DNA of 64,000 nucleotides from Thalassia testudinum (GCA_037157565.1 JAZHRO010000019.1:64788501-64852500), one strand, 5' to 3'; numbered from the stretch's first letter, positions 11,681 to 23,357 are shown. The notes: generated by a model not told the origin, from the letters alone. Made by a program: numbers and translations.

Positions 11681-12018
11681 GTCCTGAAGGGAAAAGAAGA
11701 AAGACGGAAGAAGATCTGAAGAAAGACAGAAGAAAAAGGAGGAGCAGGAACAGCAGGAAGAAGAAGAAGGAGATCTAAAGAAAGAAAGAAAGAAGAGCAT
11801 CACCTCTGCAGAACAAAGAGAAAAGAAGACAACAAATTCTTTCCCTCTCTCTTTCTTTTTGTAAAAGAAACATGTATATCTCTAGAATACAACTTGCTCC
11901 CTGAGTTCGACCTCGGGAACTCTTTTATTTTCCGAGTAAAAAAATTTTTATATATTTGAAATGTTGGTAATAACTGGCTATACTACAACGTTATAACAAT
12001 AAAACCCGGTTGTCCCAA

Positions 12019-13109
12019 CGTCTTCAGTATCCAACAAGCAATCTCAGCCGTTGGATGCCCTCCTCCACCACGCACCCTATGACGTCCTCTCGACCATTTG
12101 GACGGCTTGGCGCATTGGTTGGGCACCTAGCCACCAAGTGAGGGGTGTAGGTTCGAGACTTGCAAAACCCCCCAATTCGCAATTGAGCACCTGTGCACAC
12201 CAATAGCGCACGCCAGCGCACATCGCCAGCGTGCACCAACACGCACTAGCAAGGCCTTAGCGCAATCCGCGCGCATGATGGAGGGCCCATGTAGTTCGTG
12301 CGTGGGCGGACATGAGGTGGCTATAGCGATGCTTGAGCTGGACCTACAGTGTCGTGGAGGTCACTAATTACCCTGTGTCCATTTTTAGCCCCTTCCCATC
12401 CACCATTTAAAGACCTACACACCTCCCTTGCCTAACATCTCTACCTACTCTACTTCCACCTACTCCTAAGCTCTAGTAGCCTACCAAAGCTCCATTAGAG
12501 CTTACTCCCAAGCTCCAAAGGCCTCTTATTAGTGTAATGCTCCTATACCCTACCAAATACACGTCGTCCATCTCACCACCTTCATAAGAAGCCTTGGAGC
12601 CGTCCTCCCACCTCCATTCCGGTAGAAGATCACCTCCATCTCCTCATCCCCATTCCAGAGCCTTGGTGAAGCATTCCTCTACCTGACGTCTTCCTGCATC
12701 TCACCTCCGTTGTCCAGCACCTCACCCTCTTTGTCCAAGCTACCGCCAAGCGCCGTCGTCTTACCAAACAGTCGATTTGGAAGATTCCTTTTCACCCTTA
12801 TCTCTTTTGTATTTTTTTAGCATATTGTAATAAACATTTGCATGATATATCAGATTTGTTTTCATCTCCTTTGTGAGTTATCTTGCTTGCCCTTTTCTTT
12901 ACAAAAACATAAAAAAATTGCAAAACCTAAAACACAAAAAAGAAACAATACGAAGCGCGGATTTCAATGAAAGCAAATGTCACCTCCCTGTGTTCAACCC
13001 GGACTCCCTTGGAGTTTCAGTTAAAATTATATTTGATAAAGTGTTTTGCGAACTACAACGATGAGTTTCTCCTAACCCTAATTTTACTTTGACAAAACCT
13101 GTGAATCAC
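12019..13109 (+). repeat. LTR-M, orphan plus-strand Athila-type LTR fragment
   Basis: Lies between LTR-A and LTR-I. It has a GC-rich upstream part, a weak TATA-like CATTTAAAG near 12403, a C-rich leader, and an LTR-end-like phrase (CTCCCTGTGTTCAACCCGG, then ACTACAACGA) finishing GTGAATCA near 13109. Its start appears to have been lost at the LTR-A boundary. The ORF at 12024-12242 is not supported. Confidence 0.5.
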
Positions 13110-13694
13110 TCGCGCCTTCATGCATGGGTTCGAGGAGCTGTCCATTGCGCCATCTGAAATTGCATTAGAGGGGGGTGAATAGTGAAATTATAAAATATTG
13201 TAATACAAAAAAATTCAATCACAAAAGGTGACACCAGATTTTTAGGTGGAAACCCAAGATGGGTGAAAACCACCACCTAAGCCAATCCCTTGACTTAGGA
13301 TTTTGGATCACAAGGTGATCAATCCACTAACCACACTACTTAAACGAGGGTAGTGTACCTCAATTACAAATCCCACCTTCGATCCCTAAACGGAGGTTTC
13401 TCCCTTCAAAATGAAGAGACGGGGACCCGACAGGCCGGATGCCCAAAGTACAAAAATAAGAAGTAAAACAACACCTATAGAGCACCCCAATACTTTAATT
13501 ACTTTCTTATCTACTAAGCATGAAAAGAACTCCCTGAGGATTTGCAAAACGGAGTGAGCCGGGAGTATGGATCTGCCCTAGATCAGAGTGTTGGCATAGC
13601 ACAAGGGCAAGATGAAGCTTAGAGTAGTGAGCAAGTGATTTTTCTAAGGGAATTGTATCTCAAGAGATGTGTTTTTCCAAAGAGGAGTTGTAGT

Positions 13695-13704
13695 CTATTT
13701 ATAG
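13695..13704 (-). promoter_or_regulatory. TATA box of LTR-K
   Basis: CTATAAATAG on the minus strand, the same string as in LTR-L, with the AGACGTCT cluster upstream of it. Confidence 0.7.
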
Positions 13705-13950
13705 GCAAGTTTAGAACCTTCAAGAACACTTAGGAGAGTTCTCCGAGCTGTTGGAGATAAATCCCAAGAGATTAGGACGAAATCCACCACAAATCAGCGT
13801 AACGATGAGTCTGACAGCAATATCAGACATCTAATTTTAGGATCAGATGCCTTATAGGATGTCTGATTATAATTTTGGTCGTCTAATACTGTAGGCCATC
13901 CTGAACTGACTCCATTGGATCAAAAGAAGGACGTCTGATATTTTCACATA

Positions 13951-14398
13951 AGACGTCTAATTATGTTATTGGACGTCTAATAAAGGGTGGATTCGTTCCT
14001 GTTTTCATCAGATCCAAATAGGGTTCTAGATTTAAAGGATCAGACGTCGTTATGGACGTCTGAAGGAATCACCAGACGTCTGGAAACCAAAAAATACTTC
14101 GCTACGATTTCTGACAAAAGATTTTATGGCCGTAATGAGATACGCACAGAAATATATGGACAACAGTCCAAAGGTAGACGTCTAGAAATATATTTTTTCC
14201 TATAATGATAGGTGTTTAGTCTAACGGTTAGTTTGAGGACGTCCAGGTAAAGTATCAGACGTCTAGATGAGGTTATGGACGTCTGATAGAGGAGTTCTTC
14301 GACTGATGTTCATGAAGACAGAAGTTGAAGGCTGAACTATAGGAAGTTGGACATCTGAGACACTTGTCAGACATCTTAAAGTGGAAAATCAGACGTCT
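13951..14398. repeat. AGACGTCT cluster in LTR-K
   Basis: Exact copies at 13951, 14074, 14176, 14257 and 14391. Many one-step variants occur (GGACGTCT, AGACATCT, AGACGTCG), several of which are C-to-T or G-to-A changes at the central CpG. Confidence 0.8.
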
Positions 14399-15214
14399 GA
14401 CCATTGTTCTAGACATCTGATAAGAGTCTAAGTGTTAGGTTTTTATTTCTAATTTCTCCTAAGTGTAGAGAGCCTAAGTTAGCTATTTATAGGTTATGTT
14501 TAGGGGCTCTTTACAATATTTCTAGACTCAAGTAAAATGAAAATTACAACCTTTGAAAGTTTACATGAAAAAGCCTATGACCTAATACTTATGCTACTTA
14601 TCTTCACACTTTTAATCTCCCGTCTTGGAAAACGTTATGAAACCTACAAGTATGTTATTACGGAGAGAAACAATATGCAACACTTATTTTTTATTTCATT
14701 TTCTTTATTTTGTAAAATCATCAAAATTTTATGAGTAGTTGAACTAACACCATCACGCGGAAAGGTTGCATTTCTATGCGTACGCCTATGGGCCCTTAGC
14801 CATCGATCAAAGATCGAATGACTTAGAGCGCTTGATGGAGCATTACTACAGAGAGGGCGGTGGCTGTGGGCGCATAATTGTGTGACATGTGGCTAGCTTT
14901 AGGCTGTTGATCATTAGACCAACGGCCAGAACTTCCTAGGCTTGTTGTGGGAGCTACGGAGGTCGGATTGAGGTGATTTGGAGTCTGTTGGATTTTGTTC
15001 ATTGATATGAATCCATTCGTATGGTCTGATTGCTCATCTGAGACCTGTTTCAATGTACACTTGTACATATGGTCATTAAACATTAATTACAAACAATCTT
15101 AACACAACATGGATGCAATGCTCCCATGCCCATTATAATGTGACATTAACACACATGTGCCCTTGAATTTGACTCTAATTGATATAATTAACACTAACAA
15201 TTGTAGAGTCATCA

Positions 15215-15232
15215 TACCCCCATGCTCATCCC
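15215..15232 (-). promoter_or_regulatory. Polypurine tract of E2
   Basis: On the minus strand GGGATGAGCATGGGGGTA directly precedes the LTR-I start TGATGACTC. Confidence 0.8.
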
Positions 15233-15957
15233 TTGCTAGTCTCTAGCAAGGTTATCCTAAATGCTATTTATAGCTAGAATTAAGAATTGATTGCTCAGGC
15301 ACAAGTTACTTGTCAACAGGAGGAAATTTCTACTAAGAACCTAACTCACAGAGAGTCAATAGCGCCCGAGTGCCTGCCAAAATGTAGACCACCTAATTCC
15401 TCACCGTATTCTATATTGAAGCAAATATATATTTTTTTTCTTTTCATCTTTTCTAATTTTTTTTTGGAATTTTGGAGTTGAGAGTTTCGGGGTAACTTTT
15501 TATGGCTACCCAACCCAACCCAAGACTCAAAAAAAGGACTCCAAGTCCTGAGCATCTTGTTGTGAAAATTTTGATAGACTCACTCAACGATAATTAAAAC
15601 AAACTTCGGATTTCTACGCTCCTAGGTGACCCGAAAAGAAAATGCTCCCTAAAGGTGTATCTGACTGACCTATTGCTTTCTCTCTACTTTTATTTTGTGT
15701 GGAGTCAACAAAAAGCAAACCCAGTGTATATCTCCCCGGATTATTCTACTTCCTCGCTTCTTCTTTAAGTGTTTTGGAATTTTACGTGCATTTTGTGAGT
15801 TGGGTTCTGGACAACTGGCCAATGAGTTGTTACCACCGACCACTTGCCAGTTATACCCGTGCAGTGAAGTATGGCTTATTTCCTTTTTTCTCCTTTTTCT
15901 ATTTCTTTTCTTTTTCCTTGTTTTCCTTTTCTTCTTCTTCTTTCTTTTTTTAAGTAG
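15233..15957 (-). mobile_element. E2 3' tail, part 2 (between LTR-B and PPT)
   Basis: Non-coding. It includes a purine-rich run on the minus strand (15890-15957) and a block (about 15800-15870) that resembles one at 18630-18700 on the other side of LTR-B. Small frames here (15287-15970) are low complexity. Confidence 0.6.
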
Positions 15958-18608
15958 GTGGCTTTCCTGATTTAAGATTTACCTAAAGGCAGTGTGTTAG
16001 TTACTCTGAAACGAGTTTAAAATCGTTGCATTGTAGTACAGTTCGAATCAATGCGAAAAACAAATAAGATTTGTAACTCGAATAAATGTCCGAGGTCGAA
16101 CGCAGGGGGCAAGTAACAATTATCTCTCAAGATTGCAATTCTATCAATAAATCCAAGAAAAAAATGATATATATGATAAAGCAAATGTTTAATGAAGCAA
16201 AAAGATTAGGGTAAAATGGTGATTTGATTTAGCAATTACCCCTCACAATAATAGCAAATATCTTACTGATATATATGAACGCAGGGTAAGATGGTAGGAT
16301 CAGATGTCTTAAATGTTTGATTCTACAGTGCTTTTCTTCTTCTCTTTGGCTCTTCTGCAAACTCTTCTTTCTTCTTCTTCAGAACTCTTTCTTTCTTCTT
16401 TGCTTTCTGCTGCTCTCCTTCTCTTCTCCTTTCTTTCTTTGCTTCTTTCTGCGACTAAGGGTCACACAGGTACTAGTGAGAGCAAAAACCCCCTATCCTC
16501 GTGCTCTCTCTCTCTTTCTCTCTCTAGGTTCTACTCTTCCAGAGCCTTCCACAGTAATGGGTAATCGGGTATTCGGGTCAAGCACGTACCCGAGTCTAGG
16601 CTCACTGGCAGTGGGTGGTGAGCGAGGAGTGAGAGAGGCTTAGGCGGTCGAGTGATGCGTGTGAGGAGGGACCTCACCCCTTGTGTTTAAGGCGATAAGC
16701 ACCAGGCACAAATTCAATTTATGCGGCTTCAGGTGGTCGTCAACTAACGATGTGGGACTATACGTCTTGCTTCCTTCTACGTGTAGCTGCTATTGGGGGA
16801 TTGGTCGAATTGGCGAGCTACAGCTGTAGAGATCCTTAATTGAGGACCTGGAGACTTCCCGGGAGAAATTCCACGTCACCTGGAGGCTTCACCTGGAGCT
16901 GCTGTGGATAGAACGTGCTTCAAGGTTCCTTCGAAGCTCTGCGTCAATGGCGGATGGAGACCTAATACCTGAAATCCAAGATACGACCTTTCATCCTTGT
17001 TAAAATAGCTTAGGAAGAATCTCCAGGGATCGGCGAGTGTGATGGTGGTGGTGGCATACCGTGAAGGTGGTCGATGAGGCCTGTCGACCTCGCGGAGGGT
17101 AGACAGAGGAGCGTAAGTTCGGCAGAGGATTTAGAGGAGCAATCGACCTAACTAAGTTAGGGCTTTTGCTCCTAAGGTTGAGGCGGAGGTGTAGTGCGTG
17201 GAAGCGATGGCGTAGGTGGTCTATGGTGGCTGCTGGAGCTCGCCAGAGGTATGCCAGTAAGGTAGAAGACGAAGTCGCGGAGGGCGGTGCGGAAGTCGAA
17301 GTGGAGTGCCGAAGGTGCTGTCGTGAAGTGGAGAAGCTGAGGAGTCGATAGAAATAGGTAGCGGACGATGGGGATCGGAGTTGGCGCCGATTGCGGTATG
17401 GCCAACACCGAAGATGAAGATGGCTTCTGTAGGGTGATGACGGCAAGGATGAAGGAGATAGGGACGTTGGCCAGTATTGCACGACGCGGAGGAAGATGAG
17501 GAAGGAGTATCTGCCGCCGGTATTATGGTCAGATGACGAGGAGAGGTAGGGAGAGTTGCTAGAGCTCGAGGAGCCTTTCAGCCGGATTAGGAGGGAAGAA
17601 ATTGGGGTTGATCCAGTCGAAATCGAGCTTGGGGCGAACGGTCTGCCCTGGGGAGTCTTATATAGGTTGTTAGAGGGTGATTAGAGCTTGGGAAGGGCTT
17701 CCCAAGCTTAGAAGGTCACCGGAGTTGGAAATCCAAATCTTTGAAGGATTCACATGAGGATTTGGACGATTTTTGGGACTTCGGATCTGGCGAAAAAGGA
17801 AGTTAGTTTCTTGACGAATTCCCCTTTCAAATCTGCGAATGATTCATTAAGAAATCAAGGAGATCTTGCCAAACGAAGCTCGCCGGAGTTGTAGGAATAG
17901 GATTTTGGTGTGGCGGGGGTCTTTTTGTGAAGAAGAAAAAGACATTGGGGGCCTTTTTGTAAGAAATTCAAAAGCTGAGGGGCCATGTGAAATAAAGAAA
18001 CTCAGACTTGGACCAAAGTGCAAACTAGGTCGAAACAATCTCAGATTGGGCCCAAATTTTAATACAAATCTAATTTGGGCCCAAGGAATCCAATGGTGAA
18101 GTTAGATTTTGGTTTTAACCTCATTTGATTAGGTAATTTATGCAAAACCCAAATTAGGGCAAAAGTCTTTCTGCGGCTTTGTTTTAGGTCAAGACGGGTT
18201 CTGATGGTCAACTTGAAGATGCTAAACCCTAGAGAATATTTTTAAATGATTTTTAGAGGATTTAGATAAATTTTTTCCTGACCAGAACCTCAATTAATCA
18301 AGCGGATCTGTTTTTAGGGTTTCAAATGTCCATTAATTCATGTAACGCGTGAAAACCCATTTTGTTCTGTATGAACCCTCTTAATAGACTCTAAAGCACA
18401 TTTGACCTTTGTTCAACCCCTGAGAAAACCCGTGGTTATTCTATTTTTATGATAGAATGGTAAATTTGCAGAAATAACCATGTATTCTTATCTTCTTCTC
18501 AAATCAATGTTTTGTGCCCGTAAGACCTTTTGAAAGATATCTAGGAGCTTTTACTGACTTAATCAGATCAAATTGAGCTAGTTATGGCTCATGATGGTGT
18601 TCCAATCA
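15958..18608 (-). repeat. LTR-B, solo Athila-type LTR in the E2 tail
   Basis: Minus strand starts TGATTGGAACACCATCATGA then GCCATAACTAGCTCAATTTG, nearly as in LTR-C. The U5 phrase (CCCCCTGCGTTCGACCTCGG, TACTACAATGCAACG) is near 16040-16110. AGTAG occurs at 15953-15957 and 18609-18613; with that duplication one extra base follows the terminal CA, so the left edge is uncertain by one base. Length (about 2.65 kb) equals LTR-C. TATA CCTATATAAG lies at 17657-17666. Confidence 0.8.
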
Positions 18609-19238
18609 AGTAGTAAAAGAATGGTCGTGTGGCTGGGCTTTAGACAACCGATCAATGAGTTATTACCATCGACAACTTGTCAGCCATACCACCCTAGAAG
18701 GTTCATTAGCTACCCAATTTCCGTTAAAACCGCTAAGGAGTGAGTCAGTACAAAACGTGTGCAGATGCTGACTATAAGCCCCCCAAATCAAAGGGCAGGT
18801 TGATAAGTTGTATACTTATCACCCTACTTTATTGATCAGATTAATATAAATTAAGGTGGCGAGGACTCGGGAATAAAATTACATTTTAGTGGACACCCAG
18901 GCTGATTAAGCCCAAAAACCAGAGCAGTCTAAGTGTTCAGGTCCTTAATGTATCGTTTCCTATAGTTGACAAGCTCCTAGTGCCTAAGTTTTCTTTTCCT
19001 AATTTTTTTTTTATTTAAACACAAGATGATTCAAGCTGACAGTATGTACTCAGAAAATACGAATTACCACTCCCCCAATGCCTAAGTTTGATAATGTCCT
19101 CATTGGAAGATAAATATATGCAAGGGAGTGAGGAAAGAAATCACCTCAGCTTAGTAGTGTATCCGGTCAGCCTGAATCCTCTGGGTTGCCTTCTAGTAAG
19201 CGCTGAGTTTATTGCCTCCTGTTGGGCAAAGCTTCGAT
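18609..19238 (-). mobile_element. E2 3' tail, part 1 (after integrase)
   Basis: Non-coding sequence between the integrase stop and LTR-B. It contains the phrase ATGCCTAAGTTTGATAATGT near 19080, comparable to the E1 tail near 8140-8165 read in the opposite direction. Confidence 0.6.
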
Positions 19239-20520
19239 TTAACCCTCAATGTGGGTTACAACTTCCTTTGGGGGTACATGGGAAAGAAAATGTTTTAATC
19301 TTTGGCCATTTACTGTGAAGGTTTGCTCAGTTTTAGGATCAGCAATTTCTACCACCCCGTTTGAAAATGATCTGACCACCTGGTAAGGTCCCGTCGACTT
19401 AGATCTTAACTTCCTGGGGAAGAGTTTGAGCCGCACATTAAAGAGCTAGACTTGTTGATTTGGTTCGAAGGTTTTTCTAGAGGTATGCCTGTCATGGACA
19501 ACTTTCATCTTCTCCTTATAAAGTTTACTATTCTCATAAGCGTCCTGACGAATCTCTTCAAGCTCGGAGAGTTGGAGCTTCCTTTGAGTTCCAATCATAT
19601 GGGAATCCATATTGCATTGTTTGACAGCCCAATATGCCCGGTGCTCTAACTCAACCGAAAGGTGGCAAGCTTTGCCAAAGACCAATCAGTATGGTGACAT
19701 GACGATCGGGGTCTTAAAAGCGATCCTATATGCCCAAAGGGCATTATCGAATCATGTGGAACAATCCTTCCGATCAAGTCTCACGGTCTTTTGTAGAATA
19801 TTCTTGATCTATCTATTTAAGACCTTAATTTGCTCATTCGTTTGTGGGTGATACGGGGTGGCAATGCAGTGAGTAACTCTGTATTTCTTGAGAAAAAGCA
19901 CGAAATTGGGCATTGATGAAATGGCTCCCACCATAGCTAATCATGTCCTTAGGTATCCCAAACTGAGAAAAGATGTTCTTTTTCATAAAGTCCATGATGG
20001 CCTTCTGATCACATTTCCGGGTAGGCACGGCTTCGATCCATTTCGAGGTGTAGTCTACTAAGACTAATATATATTCGAAGCCATTTGATGGTGGGGAGGG
20101 ACCCATGAATTCAATGCTCCAAACATCAAATATTTCAATGACAAGAATGGGTTGTAGAGGCATATATCTTTCCTGGTCATGGTTCCTAAAGTCTGGCATC
20201 TATCACAGGTTTTAGCAAAGTTGTGTGCATCCTTGAATAGTGATGGCCAGTAAAAATCGGACTACAAAACCTTTGCAGCCGTCTATTTTCTAGAGATGTG
20301 GCCACCACATGCTTGGTCATGACAGAAGGACAACACACTTTGAACCTCCTCTTCAGGTATACATCTCCTAATGATCTAATCAGCACAAAGTCTAAACAGA
20401 ATGGGATCATCCCAGAGATAATGTTTAGCCTTAGCCAAGAACTTGTCCTGCTGTTGTCTAGACTAGCCATGCGAAATCTGCCCTACCACTAAGTAGTTTA
20501 CCAAGTCTACATACCAGGGG
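19239..20520 (-). pseudogene. Athila-type integrase with all three catalytic residues changed (E2)
   Basis: Four frames in minus order cover an Athila integrase. The zinc region is degraded (20470-20186). The core (20199-19834) shows [11 protein letters not shown] where relatives have Asp, and ISYGGSHF where relatives have Asp. The third catalytic Glu in the NGQAEVSNRE-type motif is Lys here (NEQIKVLNR, followed by a stop in place of the next Glu). The C-terminal part (19685-19239) keeps [32 protein letters not shown] and VNGQRLKHF. Compare E1, where the triad is intact. Several stops and frame changes confirm a dead gene. It follows RNase H directly, as in gypsy pol order. Confidence 0.9.
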
Positions 20521-20531
20521 AGACTTTTTTC

Positions 20532-21320
20532 TTACACAGCCAGAATTTGCTCATCAGGAAATGTATCAGTCAAAGGTAGTGAAGGTCCACTATTCTTCGG
20601 GTGAAGTCTGGAGAGGTGGTCGGCTACGACATTTTTGGATCCGGCCTTATCGCGTATTTCCAGGTCAAATTCTTGCAGGAGCAGGATCCATCTAATTAGC
20701 CTGGGTTTAGCATCCTTTTTGGCTAATAAGTGTCGAATAGCCGAGTGGTCAGTATAAATGATGATGTGGGATCCTAGCAAGTATGATATGAACTTTTCTA
20801 ATCCGAAAACTACAGTGAGCAACTCCTTTTCTGTTATAGTGTAGTTCCGTTGCGTCTCATCTATGGTTTTGCTCGCGTAGTAGATCACCATGGGTTTCTT
20901 TTCTTTCCTTTGTCTTAGGAGTGCCCCAACAACAAAGTCTAATGCATCACACATTATTTCAAAGTCCTGGGACCAGTATGGGGGTTTCAAAATAGGTGCA
21001 GTTGAGATTGTGTCCCTAAGAGTGTTGTAAGCTTTGATGCAATCATGTGTCATGTCAAAGTGCACATTGCTGCCTAAAAGGTTAGTTAAGGGCTTCGATA
21101 TTTTGGAGAAGTCTTTTATGAACCTTTTGTAAAAGCCAACATGTCCTAGGAAAGATCCGATTTGTTTGATCGAGCTAGGAGCTGGGAGTTTGGAAATTAA
21201 GTCAACTTTAGCTCGATCGACTTCTATGCCCCTATGTGAGACGATGTGACCAAGGACAATCCCTTCTTGAACCATAAAATGGCTCTTTCCCAACTTAAAA
21301 CAAGGTTGACCTTGATACAT
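20532..21320 (-). pseudogene. RT connection and RNase H domain (E2)
   Basis: An unbroken 262-codon minus-strand frame. Its first third is the RT thumb/connection ([36 protein letters not shown]). RNase H follows, with Asp in [16 protein letters not shown], Glu in [19 protein letters not shown] and Asp in [13 protein letters not shown], then the domain end ADHLSRL. These acidic positions are those expected for retroelement RNase H, so this is the least damaged pol domain of E2. It cannot act alone because the RT frame upstream breaks just after the DD motif. Homology is strong; activity is unlikely. Confidence 0.9.
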
Positions 21321-22402
21321 CGTTTCAGGATTTTCTTCAGGTTACTAAGGCAATGGTCGAATGAATCTCCAAAAAAATGGAGAAATCATCCATAATGGCC
21401 TCTAAATATTCACCCACCATCTCTAAAAAGATGGCCAACATGCAACATTGAAAGGTAGCGAGTCCGTTACATAACCCAAATGGCATACAATGGAATGCAA
21501 ACGTGCCATATGGATAGGAGAACATGGTCTTCTCTTGGTCCTCGGGTGCAATAGCAACCTGGTTATATCCTGAATATCCATCCAAGAGGCAAAAATATTT
21601 CCTCCCTGCTAATCATTCGAGAATCTGGTCAATAAATGGAAGGGGGAAATGATCCTTCTTACTAGCTTCATTAAGCTTCCTATAGTCAATACATACCTAC
21701 CATGCGGTGGAGGTGCGGGTGGGGATGGATTTTCCTTGGTCATCTGTGACAACGGCGAGCCCAGCCTTCTTTAGTACCACCTGAGTAGGGCTCACCCAAG
21801 GGCTGTCGGAAATCGGGTAGATGATTCCCGCGTCGAGCCATTTGATTATCTCATTTTTAACGACCTCTCGCATGGTTGGATTCAGTCACCTTTGCATCTG
21901 GCGAGAAGGTCGAGCCCCATCTTCCAAATAGATTTTGTGTATACAATAGCTATGGCTAATGCCTCTTAGGTTAAAAATTATCCATCCAATTACTACCTGA
22001 TGTTCAGAAAGAGTTGTAGTCAACCTAAGCTCTTGGTCCCTAGTCAGGTGCGCATTGATATTCATAGGAAAAGTGTGATCGGGTCCTAGGAAGACATACT
22101 TGAGGTTGTTAGGAAAAGGTTTCAATTCAGGTGCAGGTGGTACAATATTTGATGGGTAAGGGAAAGGAGGGAGTTGAGTGACATTAATCTCCTCAAATGG
22201 AGGTTGCTGGTGGAAATCAGGTCTGCAAAGTTCCGCAACCTCCAGAGATTGGGGTGGGTCAGGGTAGTCTAAAGCTGGTTGAGTTAGATGGTTCTCTAAA
22301 GATCTTACTATCAGGCATTCTTCAACCAGAGTTTCCACGGGATCGCATTCCTTGACCTAACCGCAATCAAAAGACCTTGTTGCCTTGAAGATATCCAACC
22401 GC
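21321..22402 (-). pseudogene. PR-RT linker and reverse transcriptase (E2)
   Basis: Minus strand, split by stops. 22338-21886 is the protein linker before RT (FPNNLKYVFLGPDHTFPMNI, HKIYLEDGARPSRQMQR). A TGA then replaces what is normally an Arg codon, consistent with CGA to TGA. RT continues with SDSPWVSPTQVV, CIDYRKLNEASKKDHFPLPF, the Asp motif FCLLDGYSGYNQ, and the catalytic pair in EAIMDDFSIF (21585-21337). The frame is lost right after that motif. The 22402 edge is an insertion point: LTR-L begins at 22408 after the ATCTT duplication, and protease sequence resumes beyond it. Confidence 0.9.
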
Positions 22403-22817
22403 ATCTTTGTTGGTGCTAGAGCACCACGATCATTTGTTTTGATGATAACAAAACACGTGTTATTTAACATTTGCACTTGGAGTCTTAGATTTCAGGTCAA
22501 TTGCAAATGTAGACGTGTTTAGACGGAATTTGAGCTCGCATCCAGGACGGATTGGAGGAGCTTGATGGAGAACAGAGGGGATTCGCAAGGAGCGATAGAT
22601 TGAAGATGGAAGGACAAGAAGAATAGGATAGAATTCCATTTTATTCCTTTCATGTACATTTTTCGTTATTTTCTTGCTCTTTATTTCCTTAGAAAATTAT
22701 GTTAAAGAGCCTCAAAGTACCCTAACATTAGTCCTAGGAACACCAGCACAACCCTAAGATACTTAGGTTTTCTGTAGAGAACTTAGAAAACCAATATAGG
22801 GTTCAAACAGAGTTTCC

Positions 22818-23357
22818 AGACGTCTAATTCCCAAATCAGATGTCTGATAAAGTATTTTAAGACGTCTGACTGTTGATTCAGACGTCTGATAACTATTAGG
22901 CTGGACATAGTTAGTTCTGTCTGATGAAGTCAGACGTCCAGACCTTAGACCAGACGTCTTAGGAGACGTCTGATGACTTTGCCAGACGTCCAATTAGTGG
23001 ACCGTTGGCTGGCTTAGCAAACAGTCAAGAATGTGACCGTTAGAGCCTTATCAGACGTCCATAGGATTTTCCAGACGTCTGATAATTAACCGTTTTTCCT
23101 CGGCTGACCCAAAATCTCTTCTTAGAGATTTTCTAGTCGTTGCAACATTTGGAAATCCATTCCCACAGAAAAAGTAGGTTTCCAGACGTCCAGACATAGT
23201 GCTAGACGTCCTATATGTCGTCTGATGGACTTGCACAAGAACCCTATTTAGATCTGATCCAAGTCAGGAAGGGACCCGCCCAAAATCAGACGTCTGACCT
23301 TATTTTCAGACGTCTTAAAGTGATCTTCCAGACGTCTGATGCTAGAATTAGACGTCT
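22818..23357. repeat. AGACGTCT cluster in LTR-L (ten exact copies)
   Basis: Exact copies at 22818, 22860, 22880, 22952, 22964, 23073, 23288, 23308, 23330 and 23350, plus about eight one-mismatch copies. All lie in the 650 bp upstream of the TATA box. Most are CAGACGTCTGA or CAGACGTCTTA. Confidence 0.9.

Larger units (their letters stand above)
9441..12018 (+). repeat. LTR-A, 3' LTR of E1 (Athila-type)
   Basis: Starts TGATGAGAACCTCATCATGA, then GCCATAACTAGCTCATTTTG, shared almost word for word with LTR-C and (reversed) LTR-B. A TATA box lies about 0.9 kb in, then a C-rich leader, a GTCCCACC hairpin, and near the end the shared U5 phrase GCTCCCTGAGTTCGACCTCGG and TACTACAA. The exact right end, near 12018, is inferred by aligning with LTR-C. 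Long frames inside (10051-10869) are not genes. Confidence 0.8.
13155..14749 (-). repeat. LTR-K, solo copia-like LTR (CCATC target duplication)
   Basis: Flanked by CCATC at 13150-13154 and 14750-14754 and absent from the homologous LTR-J. On the minus strand it starts TGTTAGTTCAAC with TTTTGATGAT nearby and ends TTCACCCCCCTCTAATGC...TTTCA, the same end style as LTR-L. This resembles SIRE/Maximus-type copia LTRs, but no coding region proves it. It contains AGACGTCT motifs upstream of the TATA box. Confidence 0.85.
13110..15214 (-). repeat. LTR-I, 3' LTR of E2 (left-truncated, carries LTR-K)
   Basis: Starts TGATGACTCTACAATTG (minus, at 15214) next to a polypurine tract. Segments 14755-15214 and 13110-13154 align with LTR-J in order; solo LTR-K separates them. 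Left of 13110 the expected remaining ~0.9 kb is missing and LTR-M begins. Divergence from LTR-J is high (about 15 of 60 bases near 14845-14905) but zero over the last 83 bp. Confidence 0.8.

Noticed and set aside
22818..23357. Regularly recurring palindrome considered as a CRISPR-like or satellite array
   Set aside because: Spacing varies from 12 to over 200 bp, there are no uniform spacers, and the context is a plant LTR.
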